A DNA stretch of 64,000 nt from Natrialba swarupiae (GTDB lineage Archaea; Halobacteriota; Halobacteria; Halobacteriales; Natrialbaceae). Below are positions 36,619 through 44,621 of this stretch, in pieces. The notes beneath the pieces were generated by a model that was not told where the DNA came from, made no database searches, and saw nothing but the letters and a program-made list of their open reading frames with translations. The translations under genes and the position numbers were made by a program. The stretch covers positions 62,001-126,000 of the forward strand of contig NZ_VTAW01000010.1 in the NCBI RefSeq assembly GCF_008245225.1, read 5' to 3'. Every line of letters starts with the position of its first letter. Positions within the stretch are counted from its first letter, which is position 1.

Positions 36619-38021
36619 GCTTCCACCTCCGGTTCGCCCGCGTGCTCATCCGATGGCTCGTGCTCGCCGTGGCCGTGATCGCCACGGAGATGTTCGACTG
36701 CGTGGAGTTCGACGACCGGAACGAGCTTCGAGATGACGAGGAAGAACAACACCACCATTCCGATGGTTCCAGCCAGCGAGAGGAGTTCGATCGCACTCGG
36801 GAAGTAGTCCCCCGGCGTCGCCTCGTAGATGCTAAACGTCGGATACCAGAACCCGGAGAGAACGAAGTACGTCTTCTCGACGAGTGTCGCGATCAGCACG
36901 AGCACGCCCGCCACGATCGCTCGCCCTTTGCTAAACAGCGATGGACGAAGGACCGTCGCGAAGATGAACGCGAGGACGCTGACGACCATCAGCATCGGGA
37001 CGACGTACATCGGGTGCGAGAACTTCGAGTCGGTCGCAGTCGCGTGGTCGACCGTCGGCGCGAAGCTGCCCGCGGTGAGCTGTTGGAGCTGAAGCCAGAG
37101 GAACAGCAGGCAGAAGAAGCCGAGCCACAGCAAGAGCCCACGGAAGATGTCGTCGGTGATGATGTGATCCCAGTCGTAGGCGCGACGGAAGGCGTACGAA
37201 ACCAGGATAACGCCGCTGATCGCCGACGTCAGCGCGATCGTCAGGAACTGTGGACCCTGAATGGCCCCGAACCAGCTCGGATAGTTCGGCAGGACGGCGA
37301 ACAGCCACGGAATCACACCGCCGTGGAGCAACAGCGGCGCCATGATGATGATCGCCAGCGCGACCCACCAGACCATCCGCTCGATGACCTCGTCTTCTTT
37401 CTCGGTGTAACCGAGGGTCAACATATCGTAGACTTTCCCGTAAAGGTCGGGAAACTGGACGCCACCGACCTGTGGCGCAAACGACGGGAGCTGACCACGA
37501 AGTCGAGAGATATCGTATCGGAGCGTCAGCCCGAGGTAGGTCGCCGTCAGCACGAAGTAGGCCGTAATGACCGTCACGTCCCACACCAGCGGCGAGTTGT
37601 TCACCGTGATGTGGTAGTGACCGAGGACGCTCGTGACCATCCGGTCGGGTCGACCCATGTGGACGAGAATGTAGAAGCCGGCCGCCGAGAGGCCAGCCAG
37701 CGTCAACATCTCCGCGAGACGAGCGACCGGCATGTACCGATCCATGCCGAGCAGTCGAACGGCCGCCGAGAGGATGATCCCGCCGTGGGCGATCCCGACC
37801 CACCAGATGAACGCGCCGATGTACAGCCCCCAGGTGACGCCGCCACCGCTGCCCCAGTCGGAGAGGCCGGTGACGACCATCCCGTCTCTGAGCTGAATCA
37901 TCCATCCGACCAGGAACGCTCCGAGAGCGAGCGCACAGACGCCAAAGAGGACGAAGTACTTCTTGCTGAATCCCTCGGTCGGTCGGAGGATGTCTTCTTC
38001 GGTGGGTGTCTTCGTGCTCAT
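36615..38021 (-). CDS. NrfD/PsrC-type membrane subunit
   Basis: The 468-residue protein with about ten membrane helices matches the large NrfD class (PsrC, ActC). It has a long N-terminal helix, the GLYIGAFIWWVGIAHGGIIL motif and the late YVVPMLMVVSVLAFIFATVL helix. These subunits bind menaquinone and pass electrons to or from an attached Fe-S subunit. The His-rich tail (HGHGEH) is a local feature. It overlaps both neighbours by 4 nt. Confidence 0.88.
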   Translation of the reverse strand: MSTKTPTEEDILRPTEGFSKKYFVLFGVCALALGAFLVGWMIQLRDGMVVTGLSDWGSGGGVTWGLYIGAFIWWVGIAHGGIILSAAVRLLGMDRYMPVARLAEMLTLAGLSAAGFYILVHMGRPDRMVTSVLGHYHITVNNSPLVWDVTVITAYFVLTATYLGLTLRYDISRLRGQLPSFAPQVGGVQFPDLYGKVYDMLTLGYTEKEDEVIERMVWWVALAIIIMAPLLLHGGVIPWLFAVLPNYPSWFGAIQGPQFLTIALTSAISGVILVSYAFRRAYDWDHIITDDIFRGLLLWLGFFCLLFLWLQLQQLTAGSFAPTVDHATATDSKFSHPMYVVPMLMVVSVLAFIFATVLRPSLFSKGRAIVAGVLVLIATLVEKTYFVLSGFWYPTFSIYEATPGDYFPSAIELLSLAGTIGMVVLFFLVISKLVPVVELHAVEHLRGDHGHGEHEPSDEHAGEPEVEA

Positions 38022-39649
38022 AGCGACACCCCGGCGTCACCGACGGTCCCCTCGTCGAGGACTTCTTTGCGGTCGTCGGTCTGACCGATGTCGTCGTAGG
38101 CGACCGGACCGTCGACCTGTTCGGCGTTCGGTCCGGGGTTCTGTCCGATATACGTGACGTTCGGATTCGTACCGATATCCTCGAGCAGCTTGAACGACGA
38201 CCCGGCGACCCCAGCGTACTGACGGAGTCGAAGGTTGGCGTCGTCTTCGCTCCCGTCACCGAGTTGTAACTCGGCCAGTACGTCCTCGCTCTCGAGATCG
38301 ACGTACTCTTCGAGCGCGTCGACGGATTCGAGGACCGTCTGTTCTTGCTCGAGGATGGTGTCGTTCGTCTCCTCGGGCGGCTCTTCTCTGTCGCTGACGA
38401 TCTCGATCGCCTTCATGATGCTGACGAGTTCTCGATCGAGGTCGTCGTCTTCGTCATCCTCGAACGCCTCGATCGCCGACTCGAGATCGTCGTCTTCGCT
38501 GAGAATGCCGTCGATCGCCTCCGGCGACGGGACGTTGCGGACGATGTCGATAATTGCTCGGCTTTTGCTCGGATACTCGCCGTGCTGGTGCGCGTCGCTG
38601 CGTTCGTCGTTGACGTCGCCGAACTGGATCGCGTCCGGTGGACAGGCTTCCTCACAGGCCGTCGTTCCGATGCGGTCGTCGCCCATCAGGCCGTCCTGTC
38701 GGGTCGGACACATCGTACACTTGCTCATGACGCCACGGGGTGCGCGACTGTCGACCCATCGACCGCGCTCGTCCATCATGTGATCGCCTTCTTCGCCGGG
38801 TTCGACACCCATCTGATCGGCGATTTCTTCTTCGGTGGCTTCCTGGGGTTCGTCCCACTGGAAGTAGTTGACGCCGTACGGACAGGCGACCTGACAGTAC
38901 CGACAGCCGATACAGACGTCGTAATCCGTCAGAACGAGACCGTCCTTTTCACGGGTGTGGCGCGCCGTCGTCGGACAGACCTTCTCACAGGGTGCGTCTG
39001 TACAGTGTTGACACGGTCGGACGAGCATGTTGTAGCCGTCCATCCCGCCTCGAACGTCGGGGGCCGGCGAGCCGCCTTCGGTGGTGTCGTCCTCGAACGC
39101 GAGGACGTACATCCAGTTGACGCCCTGGTCGGTCTGGTTCTCTTGCTGACAGGCAGTCACGCAGGAGAGACAGCCGTCACACCGCTCGAGGTCGATCGTC
39201 ATCCCCCACTGGGTGCCGTCCGGTTCTTCGACCTGCTGTTGGGTATCCGCGACTGCCGCCTCGGGTTCGCCGTCGTCGACGGTGCCCCACGCACCGAGTC
39301 CGACGGCCGCCGCGCCGGCCCCCATCTTCTTCATCGCGTCGCGCCGACTGTCTTCGCCGTCACCCTCGAACTTCGAGAGCATCCGGGAAACCGTCCCTTC
39401 CTCCGCAGCCTGCATTTCCTCGTAGGCTTCCTCCGTCGGGCGGTTGTCCTCGCCGAACTCCTCCATCACGTCGTCGTGATACATCTCGTGGAACTCGGCT
39501 TCGGACAGCTCGCCTTTGGTGACGCGCATCGCGTCTTTGGCCATCTCCATACCGAGGTCGCTGTCGTACTCGGTATCGTCGAGCATCGTCTCGAGCTCTC
39601 CCTCCCACTCCTCGCCGAGCGGGTGGAACGATTCGTCGTCCGCACTCAT
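38018..39649 (-). CDS. Four-cluster ferredoxin subunit with internal Tat-like signal
   Basis: The 543-residue protein carries four [4Fe-4S] motifs, namely CDGCLSCVTAC from residue 157, CQHCTDAPCEKVCP, CIGCRYCQVACP and CTMC with a later CEEACP. This is the PsrB/ActB pattern. An RRDAMKKMGAGAAAVGLGAW segment at residues 102-121 follows a 100-residue acidic lead. It looks like the extended Tat signal known in molybdopterin/Fe-S proteins, so the subunit may face outside. The C-terminal 180 residues are acidic. It is the first gene of a four-gene operon; no molybdopterin catalytic subunit is present. Confidence 0.85.
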   Translation of the reverse strand: MSADDESFHPLGEEWEGELETMLDDTEYDSDLGMEMAKDAMRVTKGELSEAEFHEMYHDDVMEEFGEDNRPTEEAYEEMQAAEEGTVSRMLSKFEGDGEDSRRDAMKKMGAGAAAVGLGAWGTVDDGEPEAAVADTQQQVEEPDGTQWGMTIDLERCDGCLSCVTACQQENQTDQGVNWMYVLAFEDDTTEGGSPAPDVRGGMDGYNMLVRPCQHCTDAPCEKVCPTTARHTREKDGLVLTDYDVCIGCRYCQVACPYGVNYFQWDEPQEATEEEIADQMGVEPGEEGDHMMDERGRWVDSRAPRGVMSKCTMCPTRQDGLMGDDRIGTTACEEACPPDAIQFGDVNDERSDAHQHGEYPSKSRAIIDIVRNVPSPEAIDGILSEDDDLESAIEAFEDDEDDDLDRELVSIMKAIEIVSDREEPPEETNDTILEQEQTVLESVDALEEYVDLESEDVLAELQLGDGSEDDANLRLRQYAGVAGSSFKLLEDIGTNPNVTYIGQNPGPNAEQVDGPVAYDDIGQTDDRKEVLDEGTVGDAGVSL

Positions 39650-39801
39650 CTACGTAGCACACCTCCTGGCATCGGTCTCTCTCACGGAGTGGATACTCAG
39701 CGACAGATACTTGAATACGTTCATTTGGGATCCACTACCCCGAACTCACGACTAGATGTGGTTGAAGTATGGACTCGATTTCCACGCCGTGAGAACTAGA
39801 C

Positions 39802-39825
39802 CGAACAGGTTCGTATATATTAATA
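39802..39825. promoter_or_regulatory. Palindrome plus TATA-like element upstream of the ferredoxin-NrfD operon
   Basis: CGAACAGGTTCG (39802-39813) is a perfect inverted repeat that runs directly into GTATATATTAATA (39813-39825). This lies just downstream of the HTH-10 gene and about 160 nt before the operon start. It looks like a regulated promoter with a long leader. The adjacent regulator is the obvious candidate ligand, by inference. Confidence 0.45.
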
Positions 39826-39844
39826 CCAACGCCCAGGGACGGCC

Positions 39845-40519
39845 TCAGTTCGTCGGCAACTGTCCGTCGAGCGGTTCGTCGTCCTCGAGGCCCGGAAGAT
39901 CCTCGACGAACCGTTTGACGATCGACTCCTCCGCCCGGTGAAGCGTCTCGCTACAGGTCGATTTGGCGATCCCGAGATGCTCTGCGAGTTCGGTCAGCGA
40001 ACACCGGCGTGGCGTATCGTAGTAGCCTTGTTCGACGGCCGCGACGACGACTTCGAGCTGGCGCTCAGAGAGGACCTGACTCTCGTGTAACCGGTCGCTG
40101 ACGTTCTCGATTCGATACTGGAGACCGAACCGCTCGAGTTGCTCGGCGAGTTCCGCCAGGCGTTCTCGAGAGCCGGTGACGTCGATCGTCGCCTCGCCGT
40201 CCTGGATCTCGACGGGGAGTTCGATCGGCATTCCCGATTCTCGCGAGGAGAACAACAGAAGCGGTGCCGTCGTCTCGAAGTGGATCGTCGCCTCGTTGTC
40301 GCTCCACTCGACGAGCGTCAACTCCGTGATCTGGGGATGGTCGGTGATGTCGTCGACGATATCAGTGACGTTCCGTCCGGTAATCCGAACCAGTGCGAAG
40401 CCGGATTCGGAGCCGGGAACCGCGGCCAGCACGCGAAACGTGGCGTCCGGATACGCCACGGACACCTGCTGGATCCAGACCTGTTCGGGCATCGTCACCG
40501 TGAGTGTCGCCTGGGCCAT
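39845..40519 (-). CDS. HTH-10 (Bat/DmsR-type) transcriptional regulator
   Basis: The 224-residue regulator ends in an HTH-10 domain: LSERQLEVVVAAVEQGYYDT, then LTELAEHLGIAKSTCSETLH. Its N-terminal sensor-like domain resembles those of DmsR-type activators. DmsR controls DMSO/TMAO reductase operons in Halobacterium and sits next to them. Here the regulator lies directly upstream of the ferredoxin-NrfD operon in the same direction. The start at 40519 was chosen because the longer frame has no homology. Confidence 0.84.
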   Translation of the reverse strand: MAQATLTVTMPEQVWIQQVSVAYPDATFRVLAAVPGSESGFALVRITGRNVTDIVDDITDHPQITELTLVEWSDNEATIHFETTAPLLLFSSRESGMPIELPVEIQDGEATIDVTGSRERLAELAEQLERFGLQYRIENVSDRLHESQVLSERQLEVVVAAVEQGYYDTPRRCSLTELAEHLGIAKSTCSETLHRAEESIVKRFVEDLPGLEDDEPLDGQLPTN

Positions 40520-40562
40520 TGGAGGTGAACACCTACTGTCTAAGGCTGAGAACCCACAGTTA

Positions 40563-40574
40563 CGAATATATTCG
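40563..40574. promoter_or_regulatory. Perfect 12-nt palindrome with TATA core
   Basis: CGAATATATTCG lies in the divergent gap between the HTH-10 gene and the DUF2249 gene. It is 44 nt from the regulator start and 82 nt from the DUF2249 start. Being symmetric, it could serve as a TATA box in either direction or as an operator. Confidence 0.4.
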
Positions 40575-40655
40575 CCGTCATTCCTACCGACTGGGAACCC
40601 GTCACGAACCGATTCGGCCGAAGATCCAACTGGCGACGGAACCGTTCGCTCGCTC

Positions 40656-40883
40656 ATGACGTCTCCAGCCGCCGACCGAACGCTCGACGTCAGAGAGATC
40701 GATGGCCCACCGTTCGACGACATCGTCGCCGCGCTCGACGACCTTGCGGACGACGAACGGCTCGAGTTGATCGCCCGGTTCGAGCCGGCTCCGCTCTACG
40801 GCGACCTCGACGGCCGGAGATTCGACCACGACAGCGAGAAACGAGACGACGGGACGTGGCACGTCCTCCTCGAACACGCTTAG
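40656..40883 (+). CDS. DUF2249-like small protein
   Basis: The 75-residue protein has the pattern of the DUF2249 domain: an early LDVREIDGPPFDDIVAALDD strand-helix, then ERLELIARFEPAPLYGDL. Such proteins often neighbour denitrification and other anaerobic-respiration genes. That agrees with the redox genes on both sides. Function is not established. Confidence 0.75.
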   Translation: MTSPAADRTLDVREIDGPPFDDIVAALDDLADDERLELIARFEPAPLYGDLDGRRFDHDSEKRDDGTWHVLLEHA

Positions 40884-41030
40884 ATCGCGCCGTCGTTGAT
40901 ACCGAATGCTGCGTCGTTGGTGCCGAACACTGTACTGGCGTCTCACGCCTGCACTGCTGGGCGAACGCATGCGGTGGACGTCGCTCGTCAGTCGACGACT
41001 GGGATGGCTGTGAACACGTTGTTGAGTCGA

Positions 41031-41672
41031 TCAGTTCAGTCCGGAGGGATACTCACCGGTCTTCCGGTAGTGAGAGACAACCGTGGCGAACGCGGCGAGC
41101 TGGAGCGCGACGACGAGAACGATCGTGACCAGGTACAGCCAGTGCAGCGGGTCGTCGGACGGGAACCCGGGTCGGAGATAGGCCCTGTCGTAGATGTGGA
41201 CGGTGACGAGCCAGAAGATCGTGTACGCTCCGACGGTCTGATGCCACTTCCACGCCTTTCCGCCCATGTAATCGTAGGCGCTGTTGTTCGAGGTAGCCGC
41301 GAGCCCAACCGCGATGATCACGGCCACGAGCGAACCGAACGCCCAGGGACTCATGTCGGCCAGGTAGCCGACGACGTCCCAGTCTCTCGCCTGGAACACG
41401 AAGAGCAGGTGAACGACACTCCAGATAGCGAACCAGATCCCTAACTCTGCCCGCCAGTTGACGGGGAAATTCCCCGAGAACCGGCGTCTGATAGCGGGCC
41501 AGAGCCGTACGGTTGGCCCGACGATCATCACCAAGCCGAGGAGAAACCACGGAACTGCACCCACGACCCGCTGCTCGTGATATCCAGCCACCCACAGTAA
41601 CACGGCGAAGACGACACTTCCGGCACCCACAACCAGATGGTGGGTGAGTTCGTTGTTCGTATCTACCGACAT
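41031..41672 (-). CDS. Ferric-reductase-like membrane protein
   Basis: The 213-residue protein with about six membrane helices matches the ferric reductase-like transmembrane domain (MsrQ/YedZ type). Candidate heme-ligand histidines are in WSVVHLLFVFQARDWD, GKAWKWHQTVGAY and LVTVHIYDRAYL. It probably carries b-type heme and passes electrons from quinol or flavin. No partner such as MsrP is adjacent. An AT-rich TATA-like element lies about 30 nt before the start. Confidence 0.78.
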   Translation of the reverse strand: MSVDTNNELTHHLVVGAGSVVFAVLLWVAGYHEQRVVGAVPWFLLGLVMIVGPTVRLWPAIRRRFSGNFPVNWRAELGIWFAIWSVVHLLFVFQARDWDVVGYLADMSPWAFGSLVAVIIAVGLAATSNNSAYDYMGGKAWKWHQTVGAYTIFWLVTVHIYDRAYLRPGFPSDDPLHWLYLVTIVLVVALQLAAFATVVSHYRKTGEYPSGLN

Positions 41673-41936
41673 ATCTTTCTCAACGACGGTATTCGGTGCT
41701 CTCCATTAAAATTCTACTTGTGCCCCGACCAATAGAACGAGCGTTTCCGTACAGATACTGTCTGATGAGCTTGTGAATTTGGGGACATGTTTGTACTAGA
41801 AGTGTTGAGATATTCGATTCGGGCGCCATCGAATCGTTCTCGGACCGGGATGCCACTACCAGAGTCGTACCCGAATTCGGGTCCTGTCCCGACGGTGTAT
41901 CGTTCCTTTCGAACGGGATCGGACGTCGTCGAGAAG

Positions 41937-42102
41937 TATCGTAACAACTGAATCGGTGTACACACCGATCACCGATCCGTCGGGCGATCGGGTATGCATT
42001 GACTTTCATACGGTCTGCCGTGCCGATGTACCAGTGCAACCGCACGCAGTCCTGCAGTTTCACCGTCGACGACTGATAACAGCCAGTATCTGTGGCTACT
42101 AT
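41937..42102 (+). repeat. Repeat family B, copy B4, interrupted by a family C element
   Basis: The left part runs TATCGTAACAACTGAATCGG to GCATTGACTTTC and the right end is CTGTGGCTACTAT. Between them, at 42008-42089, sits a whole family C element. In the intact copies B2 and B3 the two parts are only about five bases apart. Confidence 0.8.
42008..42089. repeat. Repeat family C, copy C5, nested in B4
   Basis: Ends ATACGGTCTGCCGTG and AACAGCCAGTAT, with a degenerate inner stem. It interrupts B4, which shows it arrived after B4. Confidence 0.75.
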
Positions 42103-42202
42103 CGCCTACCCCGCCAATTCTGACGAATCCGACGAGTAGAGGCACTCACTCGAGTGGAAGAACGGACGGGTTTGATAAGGTTTGGAAGATGTTGTTCGGT
42201 GT

Positions 42203-43372
42203 ATGTACAACGAGATACTCGTCCCGACGGATGGGAGCGACGTAGCCGAGCGAGCCGGAACCGTCGCCGTTCAAATGGCCGAACTCTTCGGCGCGGATCT
42301 GACCGTCGTCTCCGTTCGAGAGCCGGGCACCGAAGAGCAAGCAGAACGCGCCGTGGGAGATATCGAGGAGGCCGCGATCGAAGCCGGACTCTCCCCTCAA
42401 ACCGAGATTATCGACGACGAGAAATCGGCGATCCACCAGGCGATCATCGACTACGCCGAGGACCACGGCGTCGACGTCGTCGTGATGGGGACCCACGGCC
42501 GGACGGGCATCAGTCGATTCCTGCTCGGGAGCGTAGCCGAACAGTTCCTTCAGGAGTCGCCGGTTCCAGTCGTGACCATTCACGAGGATACCGTCATCGA
42601 CTTCGAGATAGACAACGTCCTCGTTCCGACCGACGGGAGTGAGGGGAGCGAGGCCGCTACGGAGCACGCGATCGATCTCGTGACCGAAACCGGTGGGACG
42701 ATCCACGCGCTCTACGTCACCTCCGGACCCGAAGCGGAATCGTCGCCGACCGACGACGTACGTGATCGGGGCGAAGCCGCCGGTGTGGAGGTCGTTTCGG
42801 CTACACGAAGCGGTCGACCACACGAGGCGATCGCCGGGTACACGGCAGAGGCTGAGATCGACGTGGTCGTGATGGGGACCCACGGCCGCACCGGTCTCAG
42901 ACGATACCTGCTCGGGAGCGTCACAGAACGCACAGTTCGGTTCTCACCAGTCCCAGTCGTCTCCGTGAAACCGGAGTCGGCCGGCGCCACCGTCGAGTTC
43001 CTCGACTACGAAGTCATAGCGGACAACGACTGGTCGCTGGAGGACGACGACCTCTTCGAGAAGGCGGCCGAGGCCGACCTGACGGCGGAGACCCACGGGA
43101 CGATGACTGTCGAAAAAGGGGAGTACATCCTCGAGGCGGCCGAGGCCGAAGGCTACGACTGGCCGTTCTTCTGTCGAGGTGGTGGCTGTATCAACTGTGC
43201 AGCGACACTGGTTGATGGTGAGGTCGAGATGGAGGTTAACCGTAGCCTCTCCGACGAGGAGGTAGACGAGATGAACCTGCGGTTGACCTGCGTCGCCACG
43301 CCGACGACTGACGAAGTAAAGCTGGTCTACAACGCCAAACAGCTCGACCAGCTCCGGGACCGAATTCTCTAG
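42203..43372 (+). CDS. Usp-Usp-[2Fe-2S] ferredoxin fusion protein
   Basis: The 389-residue protein has two universal-stress-protein domains (about residues 1-130 and 135-262). Each has the ATP-binding G-x2-G-x9-G-S pattern, seen as MGTHGRTG, then LLGSV. The last 125 residues form a plant-type [2Fe-2S] ferredoxin with the acidic N-terminal insert typical of haloferredoxin. Cluster cysteines are at about 324, 329, 332 and 363 (CRGGGCINC, then LTCV). The two folds are normally separate proteins. The frame is continuous, so this is a true fusion. The TAG stop lies in repeat A4. Confidence 0.88.
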   Translation: MYNEILVPTDGSDVAERAGTVAVQMAELFGADLTVVSVREPGTEEQAERAVGDIEEAAIEAGLSPQTEIIDDEKSAIHQAIIDYAEDHGVDVVVMGTHGRTGISRFLLGSVAEQFLQESPVPVVTIHEDTVIDFEIDNVLVPTDGSEGSEAATEHAIDLVTETGGTIHALYVTSGPEAESSPTDDVRDRGEAAGVEVVSATRSGRPHEAIAGYTAEAEIDVVVMGTHGRTGLRRYLLGSVTERTVRFSPVPVVSVKPESAGATVEFLDYEVIADNDWSLEDDDLFEKAAEADLTAETHGTMTVEKGEYILEAAEAEGYDWPFFCRGGGCINCAATLVDGEVEMEVNRSLSDEEVDEMNLRLTCVATPTTDEVKLVYNAKQLDQLRDRIL

Positions 43373-43457
43373 TACCGTTCCAAACGTCGACTGCCGGGTC
43401 GAACCGACCCGACGCCACCGAGTTCGACCCTGCAGTGCAGGCTTGCCAAAGCACTAT
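43369..43457 (-). repeat. Repeat family A, copy A4
   Basis: An 89-nt copy from CTAGTACCGTTCCAAACGTC to CTTGCCAAAGCACTA. The first CTAG contains the stop codon of the Usp-ferredoxin gene. The other end abuts B2. Confidence 0.8.
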
Positions 43458-43538
43458 AGTAACAACTGAAACGATTTACACACTGATCGCACAGCTGTCG
43501 TGCGATCAGGTGTGCATTGACGGTCAGTGGCTACTATA
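43455..43538 (+). repeat. Repeat family B, copy B2
   Basis: An 84-nt element with ends TATAGTAACAACTG and CAGTGGCTACTATA and inner stem CTGATCGCAC/GTGCGATCAG. It abuts A4. The A-to-B junction uses the opposite A end from that in the A1-B1 pair. Confidence 0.85.
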
Positions 43539-43600
43539 GGTAACCGACTCGGTGTACCGGCGAACCGACGGACGGATCGCACGGATTTCGCCGATCGTTC

Positions 43601-44506
43601 TCACCCGTCGATCCGTTCACGTATCAGCGCCGTCGTTCGGTCGGGTTCCTCGTGGGGAACCCAGTGGCTCGTGTCGGGCAGAAACTCGAGGCGGGCGTCC
43701 GTACAGCAGTCGTAGCTGTCGATCGCCAGTTCGGAGACCAGTGCGGCGTCGTCCCGTCCCCAGGCCACGAGGGTCGGCGTATCCACACCAGTCCGCGGAA
43801 GCATCGAGGGGTACCGAGCGCTCGCCCGGTACCACGCGAGCATTCCGGAGAGTGCACCCTCGCGTCGCCACGCCTGCCGGTACCGCTCGAGGTCGGCATC
43901 GGTGAACGTACCGGGAGCTGTGGGGCCTCGAAGCGCTCGCTCGAGCGGTCGAAAGTCGTCGTACCGGCAGACCCGTTCCGGAAGCCACGGGAGCTGAAAG
44001 ACCATGGCGTACCAGCTTCGGCGGAGCTGCTCCGGGTTCGACGTCAGCTGTCGTCGAAACGCGACGGGGTGGGGCGCGTTGATCGCGGTGAACGTCTCGA
44101 CCGCCCGAGGGTGGCGGATCGCGAGATCCCAGCCGACGATTCCGCCCCAGTCGTGACCGACGACGTGGGCGGCGTCGCGTCCGTCCGCTCGGATCAGTTC
44201 GAGAACGTCTCGAGCGAGTGTTTCTCGTCGGTACTCTCGGATCGACTCCGGCTTCTCACTCCGGTTGTAACCGCGTCCGTCGGGAACGAGGACACGATAG
44301 CCGGCCTCGACCAGCGGCTCGATCTGTCGGTGCCAGGCGTACCAGAACTCCGGAAAGCCGTGGAGCAACACGACGAGCGGATCGGTATCTTTCCCGGCGG
44401 TGACGGCGTGGAGCCGAACCCCGTTCACCCGGTGGTGCGTCGACTCGAGGTCGGCGGGCTGGCTCGCCGCGATAGCGGTGTCGTCCTCTGCCGGAATCGA
44501 CGTCAT
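43601..44506 (-). CDS. Alpha/beta hydrolase, epoxide hydrolase-like
   Basis: The 301-residue hydrolase has the oxyanion motif HGFPEFWYAW and the nucleophile elbow VGHDWGGIVGWDLA with Asp as nucleophile. The C-terminal DTSHWVPHEEPD holds the catalytic His. This pattern is that of soluble epoxide hydrolases and haloalkane dehalogenases; HGxP favours the former. The start at 44506 gives MTSIPAEDD; the longer frame is not conserved. Monocistronic. Confidence 0.86.
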   Translation of the reverse strand: MTSIPAEDDTAIAASQPADLESTHHRVNGVRLHAVTAGKDTDPLVVLLHGFPEFWYAWHRQIEPLVEAGYRVLVPDGRGYNRSEKPESIREYRRETLARDVLELIRADGRDAAHVVGHDWGGIVGWDLAIRHPRAVETFTAINAPHPVAFRRQLTSNPEQLRRSWYAMVFQLPWLPERVCRYDDFRPLERALRGPTAPGTFTDADLERYRQAWRREGALSGMLAWYRASARYPSMLPRTGVDTPTLVAWGRDDAALVSELAIDSYDCCTDARLEFLPDTSHWVPHEEPDRTTALIRERIDG

Positions 44507-44621
44507 TCGTTCGTCGGCGATTCGTCCTGATACCCCATCAAAACTGGGTACCCTCGACGGACGACGTTGCCGATACGGTTCGACGTGGAACCGAGCCGGG
44601 TGTGACGTCTCCCGAGCCCGC

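Larger units (their letters stand above)
41673..42202. other. 530-nt gap holding a nested repeat, no supported gene
   Basis: The gap holds divergent promoters (reverse TATA-like sequence near 41705) and repeat B4, which is interrupted by C5 between 41937 and 42102. Reverse open frames exist but lack any recognisable motif. Confidence 0.6.

Noticed and set aside
36642-38084. 480-residue forward frame opposite the NrfD gene
   Set aside because: It is the antisense of a membrane protein and is therefore charged and Arg-rich. No motif is present, and the NrfD reading is unambiguous.
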